Source: Silvimonas iriomotensis (GTDB lineage Bacteria > Pseudomonadota > Gammaproteobacteria > Burkholderiales > Chitinibacteraceae). From it: 64,000 bases of DNA. The stretch is from positions 117,169-181,168 of the forward strand of contig NZ_BMLX01000001.1 in assembly GCF_014645535.1 (NCBI RefSeq), in the 5' to 3' direction. Numbering within the stretch: position 1 is the first letter of the stretch; every line of letters begins with the position of its first letter. Under the pieces are notes generated by a model. That model was not told the origin of the DNA. It did no database searches and saw only the letters and a list, made by a program, of their open reading frames with translations. This document shows positions 9,902-22,850 of this stretch, piece after piece. Position numbers and translations under genes: made by a program.

Positions 9902-10036
9902 GTCGTTTCCTCTGTATTTTTTGTTGTGTACCACCCGCAGCATCGTGGCTGCGGGCGGGAGGAAACTCTATCCAGCTACGTATCTGTCGACAAGCTGTCT
10001 TTGGTTTGATGATGCTTGTATGCAAATAAGTGTGTC

Positions 10037-10930
10037 TTACCGGGCCGGTGTGCTCGCCTGCGCCAGCAGCCCGGCCAGCACGGTGCGCAACGGGCTTTCG
10101 CCATACAGGCGCTCACTGCCGGCCTCGGCCTCAATGCCGCCGGCGTTATGGGTGTCGTACAGATCAATCAGCAATTGGGCGTTATCGGCGCTGTAGCCAA
10201 TCCCGCTCAGGCGTGCCGCCCATTCCTCACGCGGCATGGCCCAGGGCTTGACCGGTTTGCCCAGCAGGTCGGCCAGCGTGTCTGCCACATCCTGCACGCT
10301 GACCCGCTGCGGGCCCTCCATGCTGATGATGCGCGTTGCGTGGCCGGAGCGATCCTGCTGCAACAGGCTGGCTGCAGCCAGACCCACGTCATGCGCCGAG
10401 ACCGTCGGAAAAGGGCGGTCTACCGGTGAATGCAAACTTGGCAACACGCCTGTTCCCAGCGCCACCGGCAACATGCGCGACCAGTTCTGCAGGTGCTCGG
10501 CCGAACGCAGCAGGATCAGCCGGCTCTGCACCGGTTTGAGGGCTTGCTCCAGTTCATGAAACAACAGCGTGATGCCGGTGCCCTGATCCAGTTCTGCGCC
10601 ATAGTCAGAAAGCCCGAGTACGAGTGCGGGTGGGTGTTCAGCCAGTGCCGTGGCAGCGGTGGCGATCATGCGGCGCATGGTACTGGTGGCTTGTGGATCA
10701 TGGTTGGGCACCATGGGGCAGAGCATCTGCACGGCATAAGCGCCTTTGATGGCCGTGGCGACGGCGGCGCTGTCGAGCAGGTCCGCCTGGATCAGCTCGC
10801 AACCCAGTTGTTTCAGGCCGGCCGCCTGCGCCGGATCACGCACAACAGCGCGCACCGGCAAACCGGCCTGGCGCAGCGTGCGGGCAGTGGTCTGGCCGAC
10901 CTTGCCGGTGGCACCAAAAATGACAAACAT
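10037..10930 (-). CDS. NmrA/SDR-type NAD(P)-binding protein
   Basis: A 297-residue atypical short-chain dehydrogenase. The N-terminal Rossmann motif is GATGKVGQTTARTL, and a conserved DLLDSAAV follows. Members of the NmrA group often act as NAD(P)H-dependent reductases or redox sensors. AGGAG precedes the ATG at 10928-10930. It is divergent from an AraC-family regulator across 182 bp, a common arrangement in which the regulator controls the reductase. Confidence 0.88.
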   Translation of the reverse strand: MFVIFGATGKVGQTTARTLRQAGLPVRAVVRDPAQAAGLKQLGCELIQADLLDSAAVATAIKGAYAVQMLCPMVPNHDPQATSTMRRMIATAATALAEHPPALVLGLSDYGAELDQGTGITLLFHELEQALKPVQSRLILLRSAEHLQNWSRMLPVALGTGVLPSLHSPVDRPFPTVSAHDVGLAAASLLQQDRSGHATRIISMEGPQRVSVQDVADTLADLLGKPVKPWAMPREEWAARLSGIGYSADNAQLLIDLYDTHNAGGIEAEAGSERLYGESPLRTVLAGLLAQASTPAR

Positions 10931-11112
10931 GAGGTCTCTCCTGGCGGTGGGGGATGGGCACATCCTAAGGCGCGGGCGGCCAACTGATGCGCGGGTCTGG
11001 ATTACGCGGCGCAGAAGAGGATGATTGTTTCGCGCTGCTGCGCCGGCCCGTGCCCCGCGCCAGGTACACTGGCCGCACGCCATCGATTTATGCAGTCTGA
11101 ACAGGACACGTC

Positions 11113-11979
11113 ATGAATACCGTTGTTACGCCGCCGTTTGCTGTTGCCGCTGGTACCGCTGTTCCCCTGCAAAGCAGCGAGGGACTGGGCTGGCAGGGTT
11201 TTGGCGCGGCGCTGGTGGGCATCGGGCAGGGCACGCATCGTATTGCCGGCACGGCGCAGCACCGGGTGGGTATCCACGTCGGCGCACCGGTCCGCGCCAA
11301 TTGTGTGTGCGATGGTCGCCGGCATGCCCGCATCCAGGCGCATGGCGATGCAGATGTCATCCCGGCCGGGGTTGATGGGGTCTGGACCGATGATGGCGAT
11401 TGCACCATCTTGCGGGTGTGGATGAGCGACGAGTTTGTGCGCGCCACCAGCGAGCAACTGACGTGCCACGCCGCACCGCCGCTGCGGGCGCAACTGCAAT
11501 TGCGTGATGCGCGCCTGCAGCATCTGGCCTGGGCGCTGCAGGCAGAACTGCAAGCCAGCGAGGCATCCGACCCCTTGTTTGCCGAGAGCCTGTGTGCGGC
11601 CATGGTGGTGCGCTTGCTGGGGGATGTTCCCTCATTGCAGCAGCGGCGCTACGCCTTGACGCCGCGCACGGCGGCGCGCGTGGTGGATTACATCGAAAGC
11701 CATCTGGCCGAGCGCCTGACGCTGGCAGAACTGGCCGCGCTGGTTGATCTGAGCGTGCCGCATTTCAAGGTGCTGTTCAAAACCACGCTGGGCCAGCCGG
11801 TGCACCGTTATATCGTGCAAAGGCGGGTTGAGCGCGCCCGTGATCTGTTGTTGCACAGCGCCTTGCCGGCCAGCCAGATTGCGCTGGATGCCGGCTTTGC
11901 CCACCAAAGCCACATGGCCCACTGGATGAACCGTCTGCTGGGCGTCTCTCCGCGTGATCTGTTGCGCACACGCGATTAA
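11113..11979 (+). CDS. AraC-family transcriptional regulator
   Basis: A 288-residue protein. Residues 190-288 form the AraC/XylS double helix-turn-helix: VVDYIESHLAERLTLAELAA begins the first and ASQIALDAGFAHQSHMAHW is the second, ending with the usual GVSPRDLLRTR. The N-terminal 170 residues are a diverged effector-binding domain with no recognised ligand. The divergent NmrA-type gene is the most likely target. The intergenic region 10931-11112 should hold both promoters. Confidence 0.9.
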   Translation: MNTVVTPPFAVAAGTAVPLQSSEGLGWQGFGAALVGIGQGTHRIAGTAQHRVGIHVGAPVRANCVCDGRRHARIQAHGDADVIPAGVDGVWTDDGDCTILRVWMSDEFVRATSEQLTCHAAPPLRAQLQLRDARLQHLAWALQAELQASEASDPLFAESLCAAMVVRLLGDVPSLQQRRYALTPRTAARVVDYIESHLAERLTLAELAALVDLSVPHFKVLFKTTLGQPVHRYIVQRRVERARDLLLHSALPASQIALDAGFAHQSHMAHWMNRLLGVSPRDLLRTRD

Positions 11980-12539
11980 ACCCGGTCCCGCCTCAGAACA
12001 AGCCAAAGTCTTCATTGCTGGCCGGCAGCGCCTCCAGGATCGCCGCCAGCTCTGTCGCGCCCATCAGCCGACACACACCGGTCAGGGTCTTCAGAACGCA
12101 GCCGGAACGGGGCAGCGGGGCGGGCGCGGGCGTGCGAGCGGCGCACCCCGGCAATGAGGGCAACAGCATCGGGCAGGCGGGCATGGGTGTCCTGTGATCA
12201 GCCAGAAAAAAGGGCGTGCTGGCGGATCATCCTGCCCGCAAGGGGCGGCCGCGGCGCGCAGGAAAAGCCGTGCAGCGCAGGGAAAGATGACAGTTTGGCG
12301 TCGCGCGGTGGCCTCAGTGCAGGCCGGACAAGTTGTCCAGCGCTATGCCAGCCGGGTATCATCGCCCCGCCCGGTGCTTTGCTCACCGGGCATTTCTGAC
12401 TGATGAATTCCGGTGATTTCGCGGCTGCCCTGTCTCATGCTGTTTACATGCAACATTCTGCAACTGTGCTGGCTAAGCGTAATGAAATGCTCAATGATGA
12501 GACCAAAACACTCGTCAACTCCGGAGTCCGGTAGCGGCT
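11980..12539. other. Intergenic stretch without a convincing gene
   Basis: 560 bp between the AraC gene and a GGDEF-EAL gene. A minus-strand frame at 11993-12184 (63 codons, AGGA before ATG) could encode a small protein whose second half looks like the helix of a phosphotransfer (HPt) domain without its histidine. I treat it as unproven. The rest is GC-rich and then becomes AT-richer from about 12400, probably the promoter of the downstream gene. Confidence 0.4.
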
Positions 12540-15077
12540 ATGCGCCAACCTGATCGATCTGGCACCAAGCCAGGCCGCTTTTCGATTCCACTGCGGGCTG
12601 CTATTGCCCTGCCGGTTGCGTTGATCCTGATTGCCTCTGTGGGTTTCCAGGAGGTCACACAGCATGACAATTCAACCCGCCTGATCGACACCACCAGCAT
12701 TCGCCTGCTGGACGCGCTGACGGTGACCACCAACAACCGGCTCGCCAATTTCCTGGAAGTCCCGTTTGCCGCGCAACAGGCGCTGGGCGACGCCATTGTG
12801 CGTTACCGGCTGGCTACGCCGGGCAATATGGAGCCGGTGTACCGGCATATTGTCGGCACGTTTCACGACCTTTATCAGGACCAGCCCCAGATCAGCGTCA
12901 TGTCTTTTGGCAGCGCCCAGGGCGAGTTTGCCGGCGTGCGCCGCAAAGACAACCACTACAACCTGATGCTGCTGGATGGCTCTACCCAGGGCAAGCTGGT
13001 CATCTACAAAGAGAACGCGCCGGGCGCGGCTGCAGCCAGCTTTGCCGGTTACGACCCGCGCACCCGCCCCTGGTACGCGCCATTTGCCAGAACCGGCCAG
13101 GCGGGCTGGTCTGATATCTACGCCAATTACGATGAATACGCAGAAGTCACCATCAGCGCCGCCTCGCCCGTGCGGGAGAACGGCCAGCTGCTGGGCGTGG
13201 TCGATGCCGATGTCAAACTGAGCGACCTGAACCGCTTTTTGCGTGACGAAACCTTGCGCGGTTCCGGCTCTGTGGCCATTACCGACGGGCAGGGCGTGCT
13301 GATTGCGCACTCCGGCAACAGCCCGGTGTTGTCTGATGGCCATGCCGGCATTGCCCGGGGCGAGCGGCTGAGCCTGGCGCAAAGCGAAGACCCGGTGCTG
13401 CGCGCTGCGGCGGCGTGGGTTTCGAAAACGCCGCAGGATCAGTCGGTCAGTTTTCATGACACCGTGGACGGCAGAGCCTACAGCGGCCGCGTCACACCGT
13501 TTTTTGACAAACGCGGCCTGCACTGGCGCATTGTCACGCTAGTGCCCGATTCTGATCTGGTGGGCGATATCCGCGCCAGCACGCACCGGGCAGCCCTGTT
13601 GCTGGCGGCGCTGGCCATTACCGGCCTGTTGCTCTGTCTGTGGGTGATCGGCTGGGTCACGCGCCCCATTCATCGCACCGCCCAGGCGGCCAACCGGCTG
13701 GCGCAAGGGGACTGGCTGACCAAGATCAACACGCGCAGCCCGATCCGCGAAACCGCCACGCTGGTCAAAGCCTTCAACACCATGGCCCGCCAGGTTGATC
13801 TGGCCTTCAATACCATGCGCGACCAGTTGCGGCTGGATGGCCTGACCCAGTTGCTGACCCGCCAGGGCTTGCTGGAAGAAGTGAACTGGCCGGAACAACG
13901 CCCGGCCATCTTGTGCCTGATCGGGCTGGATGGTTTTCGCACCATCAACGATAACCTGGGCTACGACACCAGCAGCCGCTTGCTGCAGGCGGTGGCCGAA
14001 CGCCTGCGCAACCATTTGCCGTGTCTGGCCTTGCTGGCGCGGATCGGCGGCGACGAGTTCGCCGTGATCTGCGTCGACCCGACGCAAGCGGCAGACGAAA
14101 CCGGGGCGCAGGTGCTGGCGCTGTTTGCCTCGCCCTTTGTGTCGGGCGATGACGAAATCATGGTCAGCGCCTCGGTCGGCGTGGTCGAAGGCATGTTGTC
14201 TTCTGATGTCCTGCCAGAGTGGCTGCGCAACGCCAGCGTGGCCATGGGCGAAGCCAAACGCCGCGCGCGGATGTCCTCTGTGGTGTTCGAGCCGGATATG
14301 CTCGAACGCCTGCGGGACCTCTCCCGCCTGACCAGTGATTTGCGGCAGGCGCTGGATCACGACCAGTTCCTGGTGCATTACCAGCCGGTGATTGCCATGA
14401 CTGATGGCCAGATCAGCGGGGTAGAAGCGCTGGTGCGCTGGCAAAGCCCGACGCGCGGGCTGGTGCCGCCGGCCATGTTTATTCCGATTGCGGAAAACTC
14501 TGACCTGATCCTGGCGCTGGGCGACTGGGTGTTGCGCACCGCCACGCGGGATATTGCCGCCCTGATTGACCGGCTGCCGCCGCATTTTGAACTGCATGTG
14601 AATGTCTCGGCACGGCAACTGATCCAGTCCGACTTTATCCATACCTTGCGCCAGGCCTTGCAGGAAAGCGGCTTGCCGCCGCACTACCTGACGCTGGAAC
14701 TGACCGAATCCGTGCTGATCGAGCGCGGCGGGCACACGGTAGAGCGGCTGCGGGAGATCCGCAGTCTGGGCGTGAAGATCGCGATTGACGACTTCGGCAC
14801 GGGGTATTCGTCGCTCTCTTACCTGGGCACCTTGCCGTTTGATTGCCTGAAGATTGACAAGAGTTTTGTCGATACCATCTGCGTGTCATCACAAGACACC
14901 GCAGTGGTGGCGGCCATCTTGCATATGGCGCGCGGTTTTGGCGTGACCGCAGTGGCCGAAGGCGTTGAAACCGAAGACCAGGCCCTCCGCCTGCGGGAGA
15001 TGGGCTGCAGCCACGCCCAGGGCTACTGGTTTGGCCGGCCGGTGCCACTGAACGAGTTGAACTGGCGCACGCTGTAA
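12540..15077 (+). CDS. Membrane Cache-HAMP-GGDEF-EAL protein (c-di-GMP turnover)
   Basis: 845 residues. Membrane segments lie at about 19-40 and 350-375 and bracket a periplasmic dCache sensor (the block YDPRTRPWYAPF near residue 170 is typical). A HAMP linker follows (about 375-430), then GGDEF (about 440-590) and EAL (about 600-840). The cyclase motif GGDEF (about residue 502) is intact, but no RxxD inhibitory site stands before it. EALVRW (about 628) and DDFGTGYSS (about 750) look active. It could both make and break c-di-GMP in answer to a small extracellular ligand, probably carboxylate or amino acid-like as for many dCache domains (inference). Confidence 0.93.
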   Translation: MRQPDRSGTKPGRFSIPLRAAIALPVALILIASVGFQEVTQHDNSTRLIDTTSIRLLDALTVTTNNRLANFLEVPFAAQQALGDAIVRYRLATPGNMEPVYRHIVGTFHDLYQDQPQISVMSFGSAQGEFAGVRRKDNHYNLMLLDGSTQGKLVIYKENAPGAAAASFAGYDPRTRPWYAPFARTGQAGWSDIYANYDEYAEVTISAASPVRENGQLLGVVDADVKLSDLNRFLRDETLRGSGSVAITDGQGVLIAHSGNSPVLSDGHAGIARGERLSLAQSEDPVLRAAAAWVSKTPQDQSVSFHDTVDGRAYSGRVTPFFDKRGLHWRIVTLVPDSDLVGDIRASTHRAALLLAALAITGLLLCLWVIGWVTRPIHRTAQAANRLAQGDWLTKINTRSPIRETATLVKAFNTMARQVDLAFNTMRDQLRLDGLTQLLTRQGLLEEVNWPEQRPAILCLIGLDGFRTINDNLGYDTSSRLLQAVAERLRNHLPCLALLARIGGDEFAVICVDPTQAADETGAQVLALFASPFVSGDDEIMVSASVGVVEGMLSSDVLPEWLRNASVAMGEAKRRARMSSVVFEPDMLERLRDLSRLTSDLRQALDHDQFLVHYQPVIAMTDGQISGVEALVRWQSPTRGLVPPAMFIPIAENSDLILALGDWVLRTATRDIAALIDRLPPHFELHVNVSARQLIQSDFIHTLRQALQESGLPPHYLTLELTESVLIERGGHTVERLREIRSLGVKIAIDDFGTGYSSLSYLGTLPFDCLKIDKSFVDTICVSSQDTAVVAAILHMARGFGVTAVAEGVETEDQALRLREMGCSHAQGYWFGRPVPLNELNWRTL

Positions 15078-15090
15078 CGGCCAGACTGCC

Positions 15091-15699
15091 TCAGCGGCCC
15101 GGCGCCAGATGGCGGTCTATGAGCGGCGCAATCTGTGCCCCCATGACCTCGGCAAAACCGTGATCCCCGCCCGCAAAGACGTGGCGCGTTGCCTGCGGTA
15201 ACAAGCGCTGCAAATACTCGCCCACTGCCACCGGGCTGATCGGATCCGCATCGCCCCACAGTAAGAGCGTGGGGATATCCAGCGTGCGCAGCGCGGCGCT
15301 CAGGTCTTGCTGCCAGCTGCCAAACCAGCCCGGCAGTTGCGGATTATTGCGCGCGAACGCCTCACGCCAGTCGGTCGCGCCCAGCCTGGCCATATCCACC
15401 CCGCCCGAGGTCGCCGCCAGGACCAGATGCGTCACGCGGCCCGGGTTTTGCAATGCGGCCAGCACCGCCACCACGCCACCCATGGACTGCGCCACCAGCG
15501 CCGTCGGGCCATCCAGTTCTGCGCTGACCATGCGCACCAGATCATCAAACCCGTTCACATCGGCGCGCGCGGGCGAATCACCAAAACCGGGCCAGCCCAG
15601 ATGCACTTGCCGCGCCGGGTGCTGCAGGTGCTGCATGACCGGCTGCCAGAAGCGGGTATTGCCAGAGGCGCCAGGCAGAAACAGGATTTTATCGGGCAT
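15091..15699 (-). CDS. Alpha/beta-hydrolase
   Basis: A 202-residue cytosolic alpha/beta-hydrolase. The oxyanion region is LPGASGNTRFW, the nucleophile elbow AQSMGG (Ser72), the acid Asp near 166 (WGDADP) and the catalytic His near 196 (GGDHGF). The ATG at 15697-15699 gives the usual N-terminus starting with a beta strand. It lies divergent from katG across 373 bp. The substrate is unknown. Confidence 0.87.
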   Translation of the reverse strand: MPDKILFLPGASGNTRFWQPVMQHLQHPARQVHLGWPGFGDSPARADVNGFDDLVRMVSAELDGPTALVAQSMGGVVAVLAALQNPGRVTHLVLAATSGGVDMARLGATDWREAFARNNPQLPGWFGSWQQDLSAALRTLDIPTLLLWGDADPISPVAVGEYLQRLLPQATRHVFAGGDHGFAEVMGAQIAPLIDRHLAPGR

Positions 15700-18244
<2,545 letters not shown>

Positions 18245-18269
18245 GCAAACCAGCATCACGCAGTGAATC

Positions 18270-18303
18270 AAAACGGCCGGTCCTGCACCGGCCGTTTTGT
18301 TTT
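18270..18303. terminator. Rho-independent terminator after katG
   Basis: A perfect 12-bp stem (AAAACGGCCGGT with ACCGGCCGTTTT) and a 5-base loop, followed by a T-rich tract. It can also serve the converging patatin gene because the stem is flanked by A and T runs. Confidence 0.92.
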
Positions 18304-18412
18304 ACGGCGCTTCACACAGTCACCACCACTTGCTGGAAGAGCGCCTTGGTGTGCGCTTGCTTGAGGCGTGGCCGCACACGCAGCGTCTGCCGCGCACAAC
18401 GCGCCGCACGGT

Positions 18413-19438
18413 TCAGTTTCTGAGAAAGAGCGGCTTGAGATCCAGCGTCGCGTGCCGGCCCACCTGCTGCCCGTGCAATTGCAGCCAGCGCAATGCCGCA
18501 GCGCGGCCTTCATCACGCAGCCAGGTCAGAAACGGGCCGTGCGTCGTCGCCTGGCTGGAGTGATCCAGCTCCGCCAGCGACGGGTCTGCCTGGATTGCGT
18601 GAAAACGCATGGCGCGTAACTGTCGCTCCAGCTGGCCGTGAATCAACCCGGCGTCATCGGCCATATCCTGCAACAGCGCAAACAGACGCATTTCCCGCAA
18701 AAACGCGCTGTTAAAACCCAGCAGCATGGCGCGGCGCTGGATTTCACTGGCCGTGCGCGGGGTTTCGCCATGGATCATGGGCGAGAGCAGCACCAGCAAG
18801 ATGTCGTCACTTTGGCAAAACTTGAACAAGGGAAACACGGCCGGATTGGCCGCGTAGCCACCGTCCCAATACGCTTCGCCGCCAATTTTGACCGCTTGCT
18901 GCATGGACGGCAGACAGGCCGACGCCAATAGCGCATCGGCCGATAATTCTTCGTTCTGGAACAGCTTCAGATGCCCGGTGTTGGCATTGGTCGCGGCCAC
19001 AAACAGTTTGACCGGCGCCGCACGGCGGATGCGATCGAAGTCGAACAAAGACTCAATGATCTTGCGCAGCGGGTTGTAATCAAGCGGGTTGAGCTGATAG
19101 GGAGAAAACCAGCGTGTCAGATGAAACACCATCTGCAAGCCCGGCGGCGCTTGCACATCCGTGCCCATGGGCTGGGTCATTTCGCGCGGCAGGGTATCGG
19201 CCACCCGGCCCCAGAACGCCGCCAGCGTCGCCCGCGCTTCATCCGGCCCGCCCAGACACAAACCATGCGCCACGGCCACCGCATTCATCGCCCCGGCGCT
19301 GGTGCCGCTGATGCCCTCAAAGCGGTAAATACCCGCTTCCAGCAAGGCATCCAGCACACCCCAGGTGAACGCACCGTGGGCACCGCCACCTTGCAGGGCC
19401 AGATTCAACAACGGCTTGCCATGACTGCGCCCGAACAT
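18413..19438 (-). CDS. Patatin-like phospholipase
   Basis: A 341-residue serine acylhydrolase. Oxyanion motif QGGGAHG (about 16-22), nucleophile GTSAG (Ser47) and DGG near residue 195 form the Ser-Asp dyad of the patatin family. It likely releases fatty acids from phospholipids; polyhydroxybutyrate-associated members exist too. There is no signal peptide. The ATG at 19436-19438 is preceded by GAGG; a longer frame reaching 19477 has no ribosome site. Confidence 0.92.
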   Translation of the reverse strand: MFGRSHGKPLLNLALQGGGAHGAFTWGVLDALLEAGIYRFEGISGTSAGAMNAVAVAHGLCLGGPDEARATLAAFWGRVADTLPREMTQPMGTDVQAPPGLQMVFHLTRWFSPYQLNPLDYNPLRKIIESLFDFDRIRRAAPVKLFVAATNANTGHLKLFQNEELSADALLASACLPSMQQAVKIGGEAYWDGGYAANPAVFPLFKFCQSDDILLVLLSPMIHGETPRTASEIQRRAMLLGFNSAFLREMRLFALLQDMADDAGLIHGQLERQLRAMRFHAIQADPSLAELDHSSQATTHGPFLTWLRDEGRAAALRWLQLHGQQVGRHATLDLKPLFLRN

Positions 19439-19637
19439 GTTCGCCTCGCTTTTGCTGCACTGCACAAATTCTGGCATAACAGACCGGCAAGCTCAAGGCA
19501 CGGCTGGCATGCGGTACGAGGCTACCGCATGAAAAAGACAGGTTCAGGCCAGAATGCGTTTGAATTGCTGAATCTGGCTGCGGGTTACAGAAAAGTACAA
19601 TGGCCGGCCTGGGCGGCCGGCCACAAGTCAGTCAGGT

Positions 19638-20063
19638 TTAACGAATCAACGTGACCGGGGCAGGGGATGCAGCAACAACGGCATATGCCACAGAACCAAA
19701 CAGATAATTGCTGGTCGCCGTGCCGCCAGTACCCATTACGATTCGCAATGAATTGTGATCGCGGGCGTAATTGCATATCACTTCGGCAGGGCGGCCGTTT
19801 TTAACCTGGGCATCAAATGCAATAGTGCGGCCTTCCAGCGCTTTGACATAAGGCTCCAGCACGGTTTCGCCTTGTTCACGCAGAATCTGGTGCAACGGTA
19901 CTGTGCTGCCAATGCCTTCAATCAGCGATCCATACAGATTGGGTGATTGCACATTGAGCAAATGCAGTTTCAGCGATGGGTCGTTCTGCGCCAGTTTTGC
20001 CGCAAATTCGACTGCATGCATGGCTGCGGCGGAGCCATCAACGGGTACAAGAATTGTCGACAT
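19638..20063 (-). CDS. Universal stress protein (UspA family), downstream copy
   Basis: 141 residues. The opening TILVPVDGS is the UspA strand and nucleotide-binding loop. The C-terminal GTGG...NYLFGSVAYAVV matches the ATP-binding G-2x-G-9x-G-S/T pattern loosely. The ATG at 20061-20063 follows GGAGGTG perfectly; the in-frame GTG two codons upstream lies inside that ribosome site. It sits 13 bp downstream of a second usp gene on the same strand, so both are probably co-transcribed. Confidence 0.93.
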   Translation of the reverse strand: MSTILVPVDGSAAAMHAVEFAAKLAQNDPSLKLHLLNVQSPNLYGSLIEGIGSTVPLHQILREQGETVLEPYVKALEGRTIAFDAQVKNGRPAEVICNYARDHNSLRIVMGTGGTATSNYLFGSVAYAVVAASPAPVTLIR

Positions 20064-20075
20064 ATTCACCTCCGC

Positions 20076-20498
20076 TTAGTTGACGAGCGTGACCGGCACG
20101 TCTGAGAGCGACGCCACGCGGTTGGCGACAGAACCCAGCAACAGCGATGCCGCCGCGCCATGCCCCCGCGTGCCCATATAGATTTGCGCCGCGCCAACAT
20201 CAGCGGCCACGTTCAGGATGGTGTCGACCGTATTGCCCGGCACGACCATGGCGTTAAAGGGCTGGCCGGCTTTGTCCAGCATGGCCTTGGCTTCACGCTG
20301 CATTTCCTGGGTTTGCCGCTCGTACAAGAGGTTAAGTTGCGCGGTGGTAAAGAAGCCACGTGTGCGGCCCAGCAAGAGCGGGGCCACGCTCAGGATGACC
20401 AGATCGGTCCATTGGTCTTGTTGCTTGAAGGCCAGCGCGCGTTCGATCGCCCGCAAGGAATGCGGCGAGCCGTCGACGGGGATCAACAGGGTAGTCAT
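20076..20498 (-). CDS. Universal stress protein (UspA family), upstream copy
   Basis: 140 residues, starting MTTLLIPVDGS with a clean ACGGAGGTACTT ribosome site. The ATP-binding motif is complete: GTRGHGAAASLLLGSVANRV. It is the first gene of the tandem usp pair; the two are only moderately alike, so the duplication is old. Such proteins bind ATP or modify stress tolerance during starvation or low oxygen. Confidence 0.94.
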   Translation of the reverse strand: MTTLLIPVDGSPHSLRAIERALAFKQQDQWTDLVILSVAPLLLGRTRGFFTTAQLNLLYERQTQEMQREAKAMLDKAGQPFNAMVVPGNTVDTILNVAADVGAAQIYMGTRGHGAAASLLLGSVANRVASLSDVPVTLVN

Positions 20499-20923
20499 AA
20501 GTACCTCCGTGATACAGAAAAGGAGGACTACGGCAGGCCGCGGAGCGAAGTGGGTCAGCAGTGTGAAAAGCGTGTCAGGACATTGATCCGGGGCGTGCGA
20601 TAGCCGATGGCTACACGGTAGCACCCAAGACTATCTTTTTGAATGTAAATAGTATTTGTCTGAATTAATTCAAAATGGGAGGCCGGACGGAGTGTGCCAG
20701 CGTGCTGCCGCTCTGGCGCTGACGCGGGTGCAACAGGTTTGCACGGGCGCATACCGTTCGACGCCTGTCAGGCGCAAATCAAACCCGTGTTCAGGCACTA
20801 TGCAAAACAGGCAATAAACTGTCAGAGAGGGCCGGCATTTACCAGGCAGCAAACGCGTTCTTCATATAGCTCAATTCAAACAGGCAATACACAAACAAGG
20901 TTTGAAGGAGAGGGGGTATCGGT
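20499..20923. promoter_or_regulatory. Divergent promoter region between the usp genes and a chemoreceptor
   Basis: 425 bp without a gene. It contains a perfect 12-bp palindrome TGAATTAATTCA (20661-20672) within an AT-rich stretch, placed where an operator of the usp pair could be. Its role is not known. Confidence 0.4.
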
Positions 20924-22807
20924 ATGCGTTCTTTGCGTTCAAGACTGATTGTTTTCATGGTGATCCTGACCGTAGTGATCACCTCGTTACTGGCTGGCGC
21001 GGCGTATTACAAGATGCGCACGGAAATTCTGGCCGGCCTGAACAACGAAATCCGGGGTGTCGCCGTTGGCTATAACGTGGTGCTGCGCAACTGGATTGCC
21101 GACAAGCGCCGGGTCATTGGTGGCGTGGGCGAGATGATCGGCGCCGCCACCACGGACGCCACGCCAATTCTGACGCAGGCTGAAAAGAGTTCCACATTTG
21201 ATTCAGTCTATTTTGGCACCACCAGCAAACAGATGATCCAGGGCCATAACCTGGATTTACCGGCCGGCTACGACCCCACCAGCCGCCCCTGGTACAAGCA
21301 GGCGGTCAGCGACGACAAGCTGATTCTCACCGCGCCCTATATTGATGCCTCGACCAAACAACTGACCCTTTCTTTTGCCGCACCGGTCAAAGGTGCGGAC
21401 AAGCAACTCAAAGGCGTGGTGGCGGGCGACGTGTACCTCTCGGCCCTCGTCAAGGACGTGCTCAACATCAAGCTGACCGGCGACGGCTACGCGTTTCTGG
21501 TGGGCAAAGACGGCAAGGTGCTAGCGCACAGCGATGCCTCACTGGTGCTCAAATCGGTGTCTGATGTCTCTAAAGACCTGCCCGGCGATCAGCTGGGCAC
21601 GATTGCCGACGGGCAACTGCACGAGGCCAATATCGGCGGGCAGGAGAAATTCTTTTTCCTGGAGCCGATTGAGCAATCTGATCTGTACCTGGCGCTGGTG
21701 ATCGACAAATCGGCCGCGCTGGCGCCACTGAACCAGATGCTGGGCCTGTGCATTGGTGCGCTGGTGTTGGTGCTGGTGGTGGTGGTGCCGCTGGCCAGCT
21801 TGCTGATCGGCAATATGTTGTCGGGCCTGATCCGCGTGCGCGCGGCCATGCAGGAAATCGCCCAGGGTGGTGGCGATTTGACGCGCAAGATCGACATCAC
21901 CGGCAACGACGAAATTGCCCAGACGGCAGAGGCCTTCAACCGCTTTACCGAGCAGTTGCGCGCCATGTTCAGCGATATCCAGAAACAAAGCGACAGCCTG
22001 ACCACCGGGGTGGAAGGCATCAACAGCGTCTTGCGTGACCTGGCCAACGACTCGCAGCGCCTGTCAGACCTGGCGGCGACCAACGCAGCAACCATTGAAG
22101 AAATCACCGTCAGCATTTCTCATATTGCCGACAACGCCACCGACGCCGACGAACTGGTCAAGAGCACCGGCAAACTGTCGGGCGATTCTGCCGCCACCGT
22201 GCAGCAAGTTGCGCACGAAGTGGGCAGATCGTCGCAGGAAGTCGAATCGCTGGCCAACCTTCTTGACACCCTGAGCCGGCGCTCGCAGGAAATCAGCAGC
22301 ATCATCCAGGTGATCAAGGAAATTGCCGACCAGACCAACCTGCTGGCGCTGAACGCGGCCATTGAAGCCGCCCGCGCCGGCGAGCAAGGGCGCGGCTTTG
22401 CCGTGGTGGCCGACGAAGTGCGCAAACTGGCTGAACGTACCGGATCGGCCACGCTGGAAATCACTGGCATGATCGACGCCATCCGCGCCGAAACCGACGC
22501 CGCCGTTGGCAGCATGCAACGCACGCACAATGTGGTGCAGCGTGGGGTGACGCTGTCGGAAGAGGCCTCCAGCAACATCGGCACCATCCGCGAAAACATG
22601 GATGGCGTCATGCGCAAGATGGGCGAGATTGCGCTGTCTACCAAAGAGCAGCAACAGGCCACCACGGCCATGGCGCAAAGCGCGGAAGACATCACCGCCC
22701 GCATGCAGCAAACCGATGCCTCTTTGCAGCGCGCGACAGACAGCGTGCGGCACCTGAACGAGCTGGCAACTTTCCTGCGGCAGTTGTTCAGCAAGTTCCG
22801 GATCTGA
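20924..22807 (+). CDS. Methyl-accepting chemotaxis protein with dCache sensor
   Basis: A 627-residue transducer. Membrane segments at about 7-29 and 270-295 enclose a double Cache domain with the block [17 protein letters not shown] domain (about 295-350) is followed by the coiled-coil signalling domain with the hairpin tip [20 protein letters not shown] near residues 465-485, typical of chemoreceptors. No C-terminal NWETF-like pentapeptide for CheR is seen. It would sense small ligands outside and control CheA. The start has AAGGAGAGG upstream. Confidence 0.95.
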   Translation: MRSLRSRLIVFMVILTVVITSLLAGAAYYKMRTEILAGLNNEIRGVAVGYNVVLRNWIADKRRVIGGVGEMIGAATTDATPILTQAEKSSTFDSVYFGTTSKQMIQGHNLDLPAGYDPTSRPWYKQAVSDDKLILTAPYIDASTKQLTLSFAAPVKGADKQLKGVVAGDVYLSALVKDVLNIKLTGDGYAFLVGKDGKVLAHSDASLVLKSVSDVSKDLPGDQLGTIADGQLHEANIGGQEKFFFLEPIEQSDLYLALVIDKSAALAPLNQMLGLCIGALVLVLVVVVPLASLLIGNMLSGLIRVRAAMQEIAQGGGDLTRKIDITGNDEIAQTAEAFNRFTEQLRAMFSDIQKQSDSLTTGVEGINSVLRDLANDSQRLSDLAATNAATIEEITVSISHIADNATDADELVKSTGKLSGDSAATVQQVAHEVGRSSQEVESLANLLDTLSRRSQEISSIIQVIKEIADQTNLLALNAAIEAARAGEQGRGFAVVADEVRKLAERTGSATLEITGMIDAIRAETDAAVGSMQRTHNVVQRGVTLSEEASSNIGTIRENMDGVMRKMGEIALSTKEQQQATTAMAQSAEDITARMQQTDASLQRATDSVRHLNELATFLRQLFSKFRI

Positions 22808-22814
22808 ACGGGGC

Positions 22815-22841
22815 GGGGCACAGCCCGCCGGGCTGTGCCCC
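22815..22841. terminator. Hairpin between convergent genes
   Basis: A perfect 12-bp GC stem (GGGGCACAGCCC with GGGCTGTGCCCC) and a 3-base loop, directly after the chemoreceptor stop and 10 bp from the stop of the converging acyltransferase. There is no clear T run, so it may terminate weakly or protect both mRNA ends. Confidence 0.7.
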
Positions 22842-22850
22842 GATCGCTGG

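Noticed and set aside
11993-12184. 63-codon HPt-like small gene
   Set aside because: Phosphorylated histidine absent and first half proline-rich and shadow-like; kept only as a remark.
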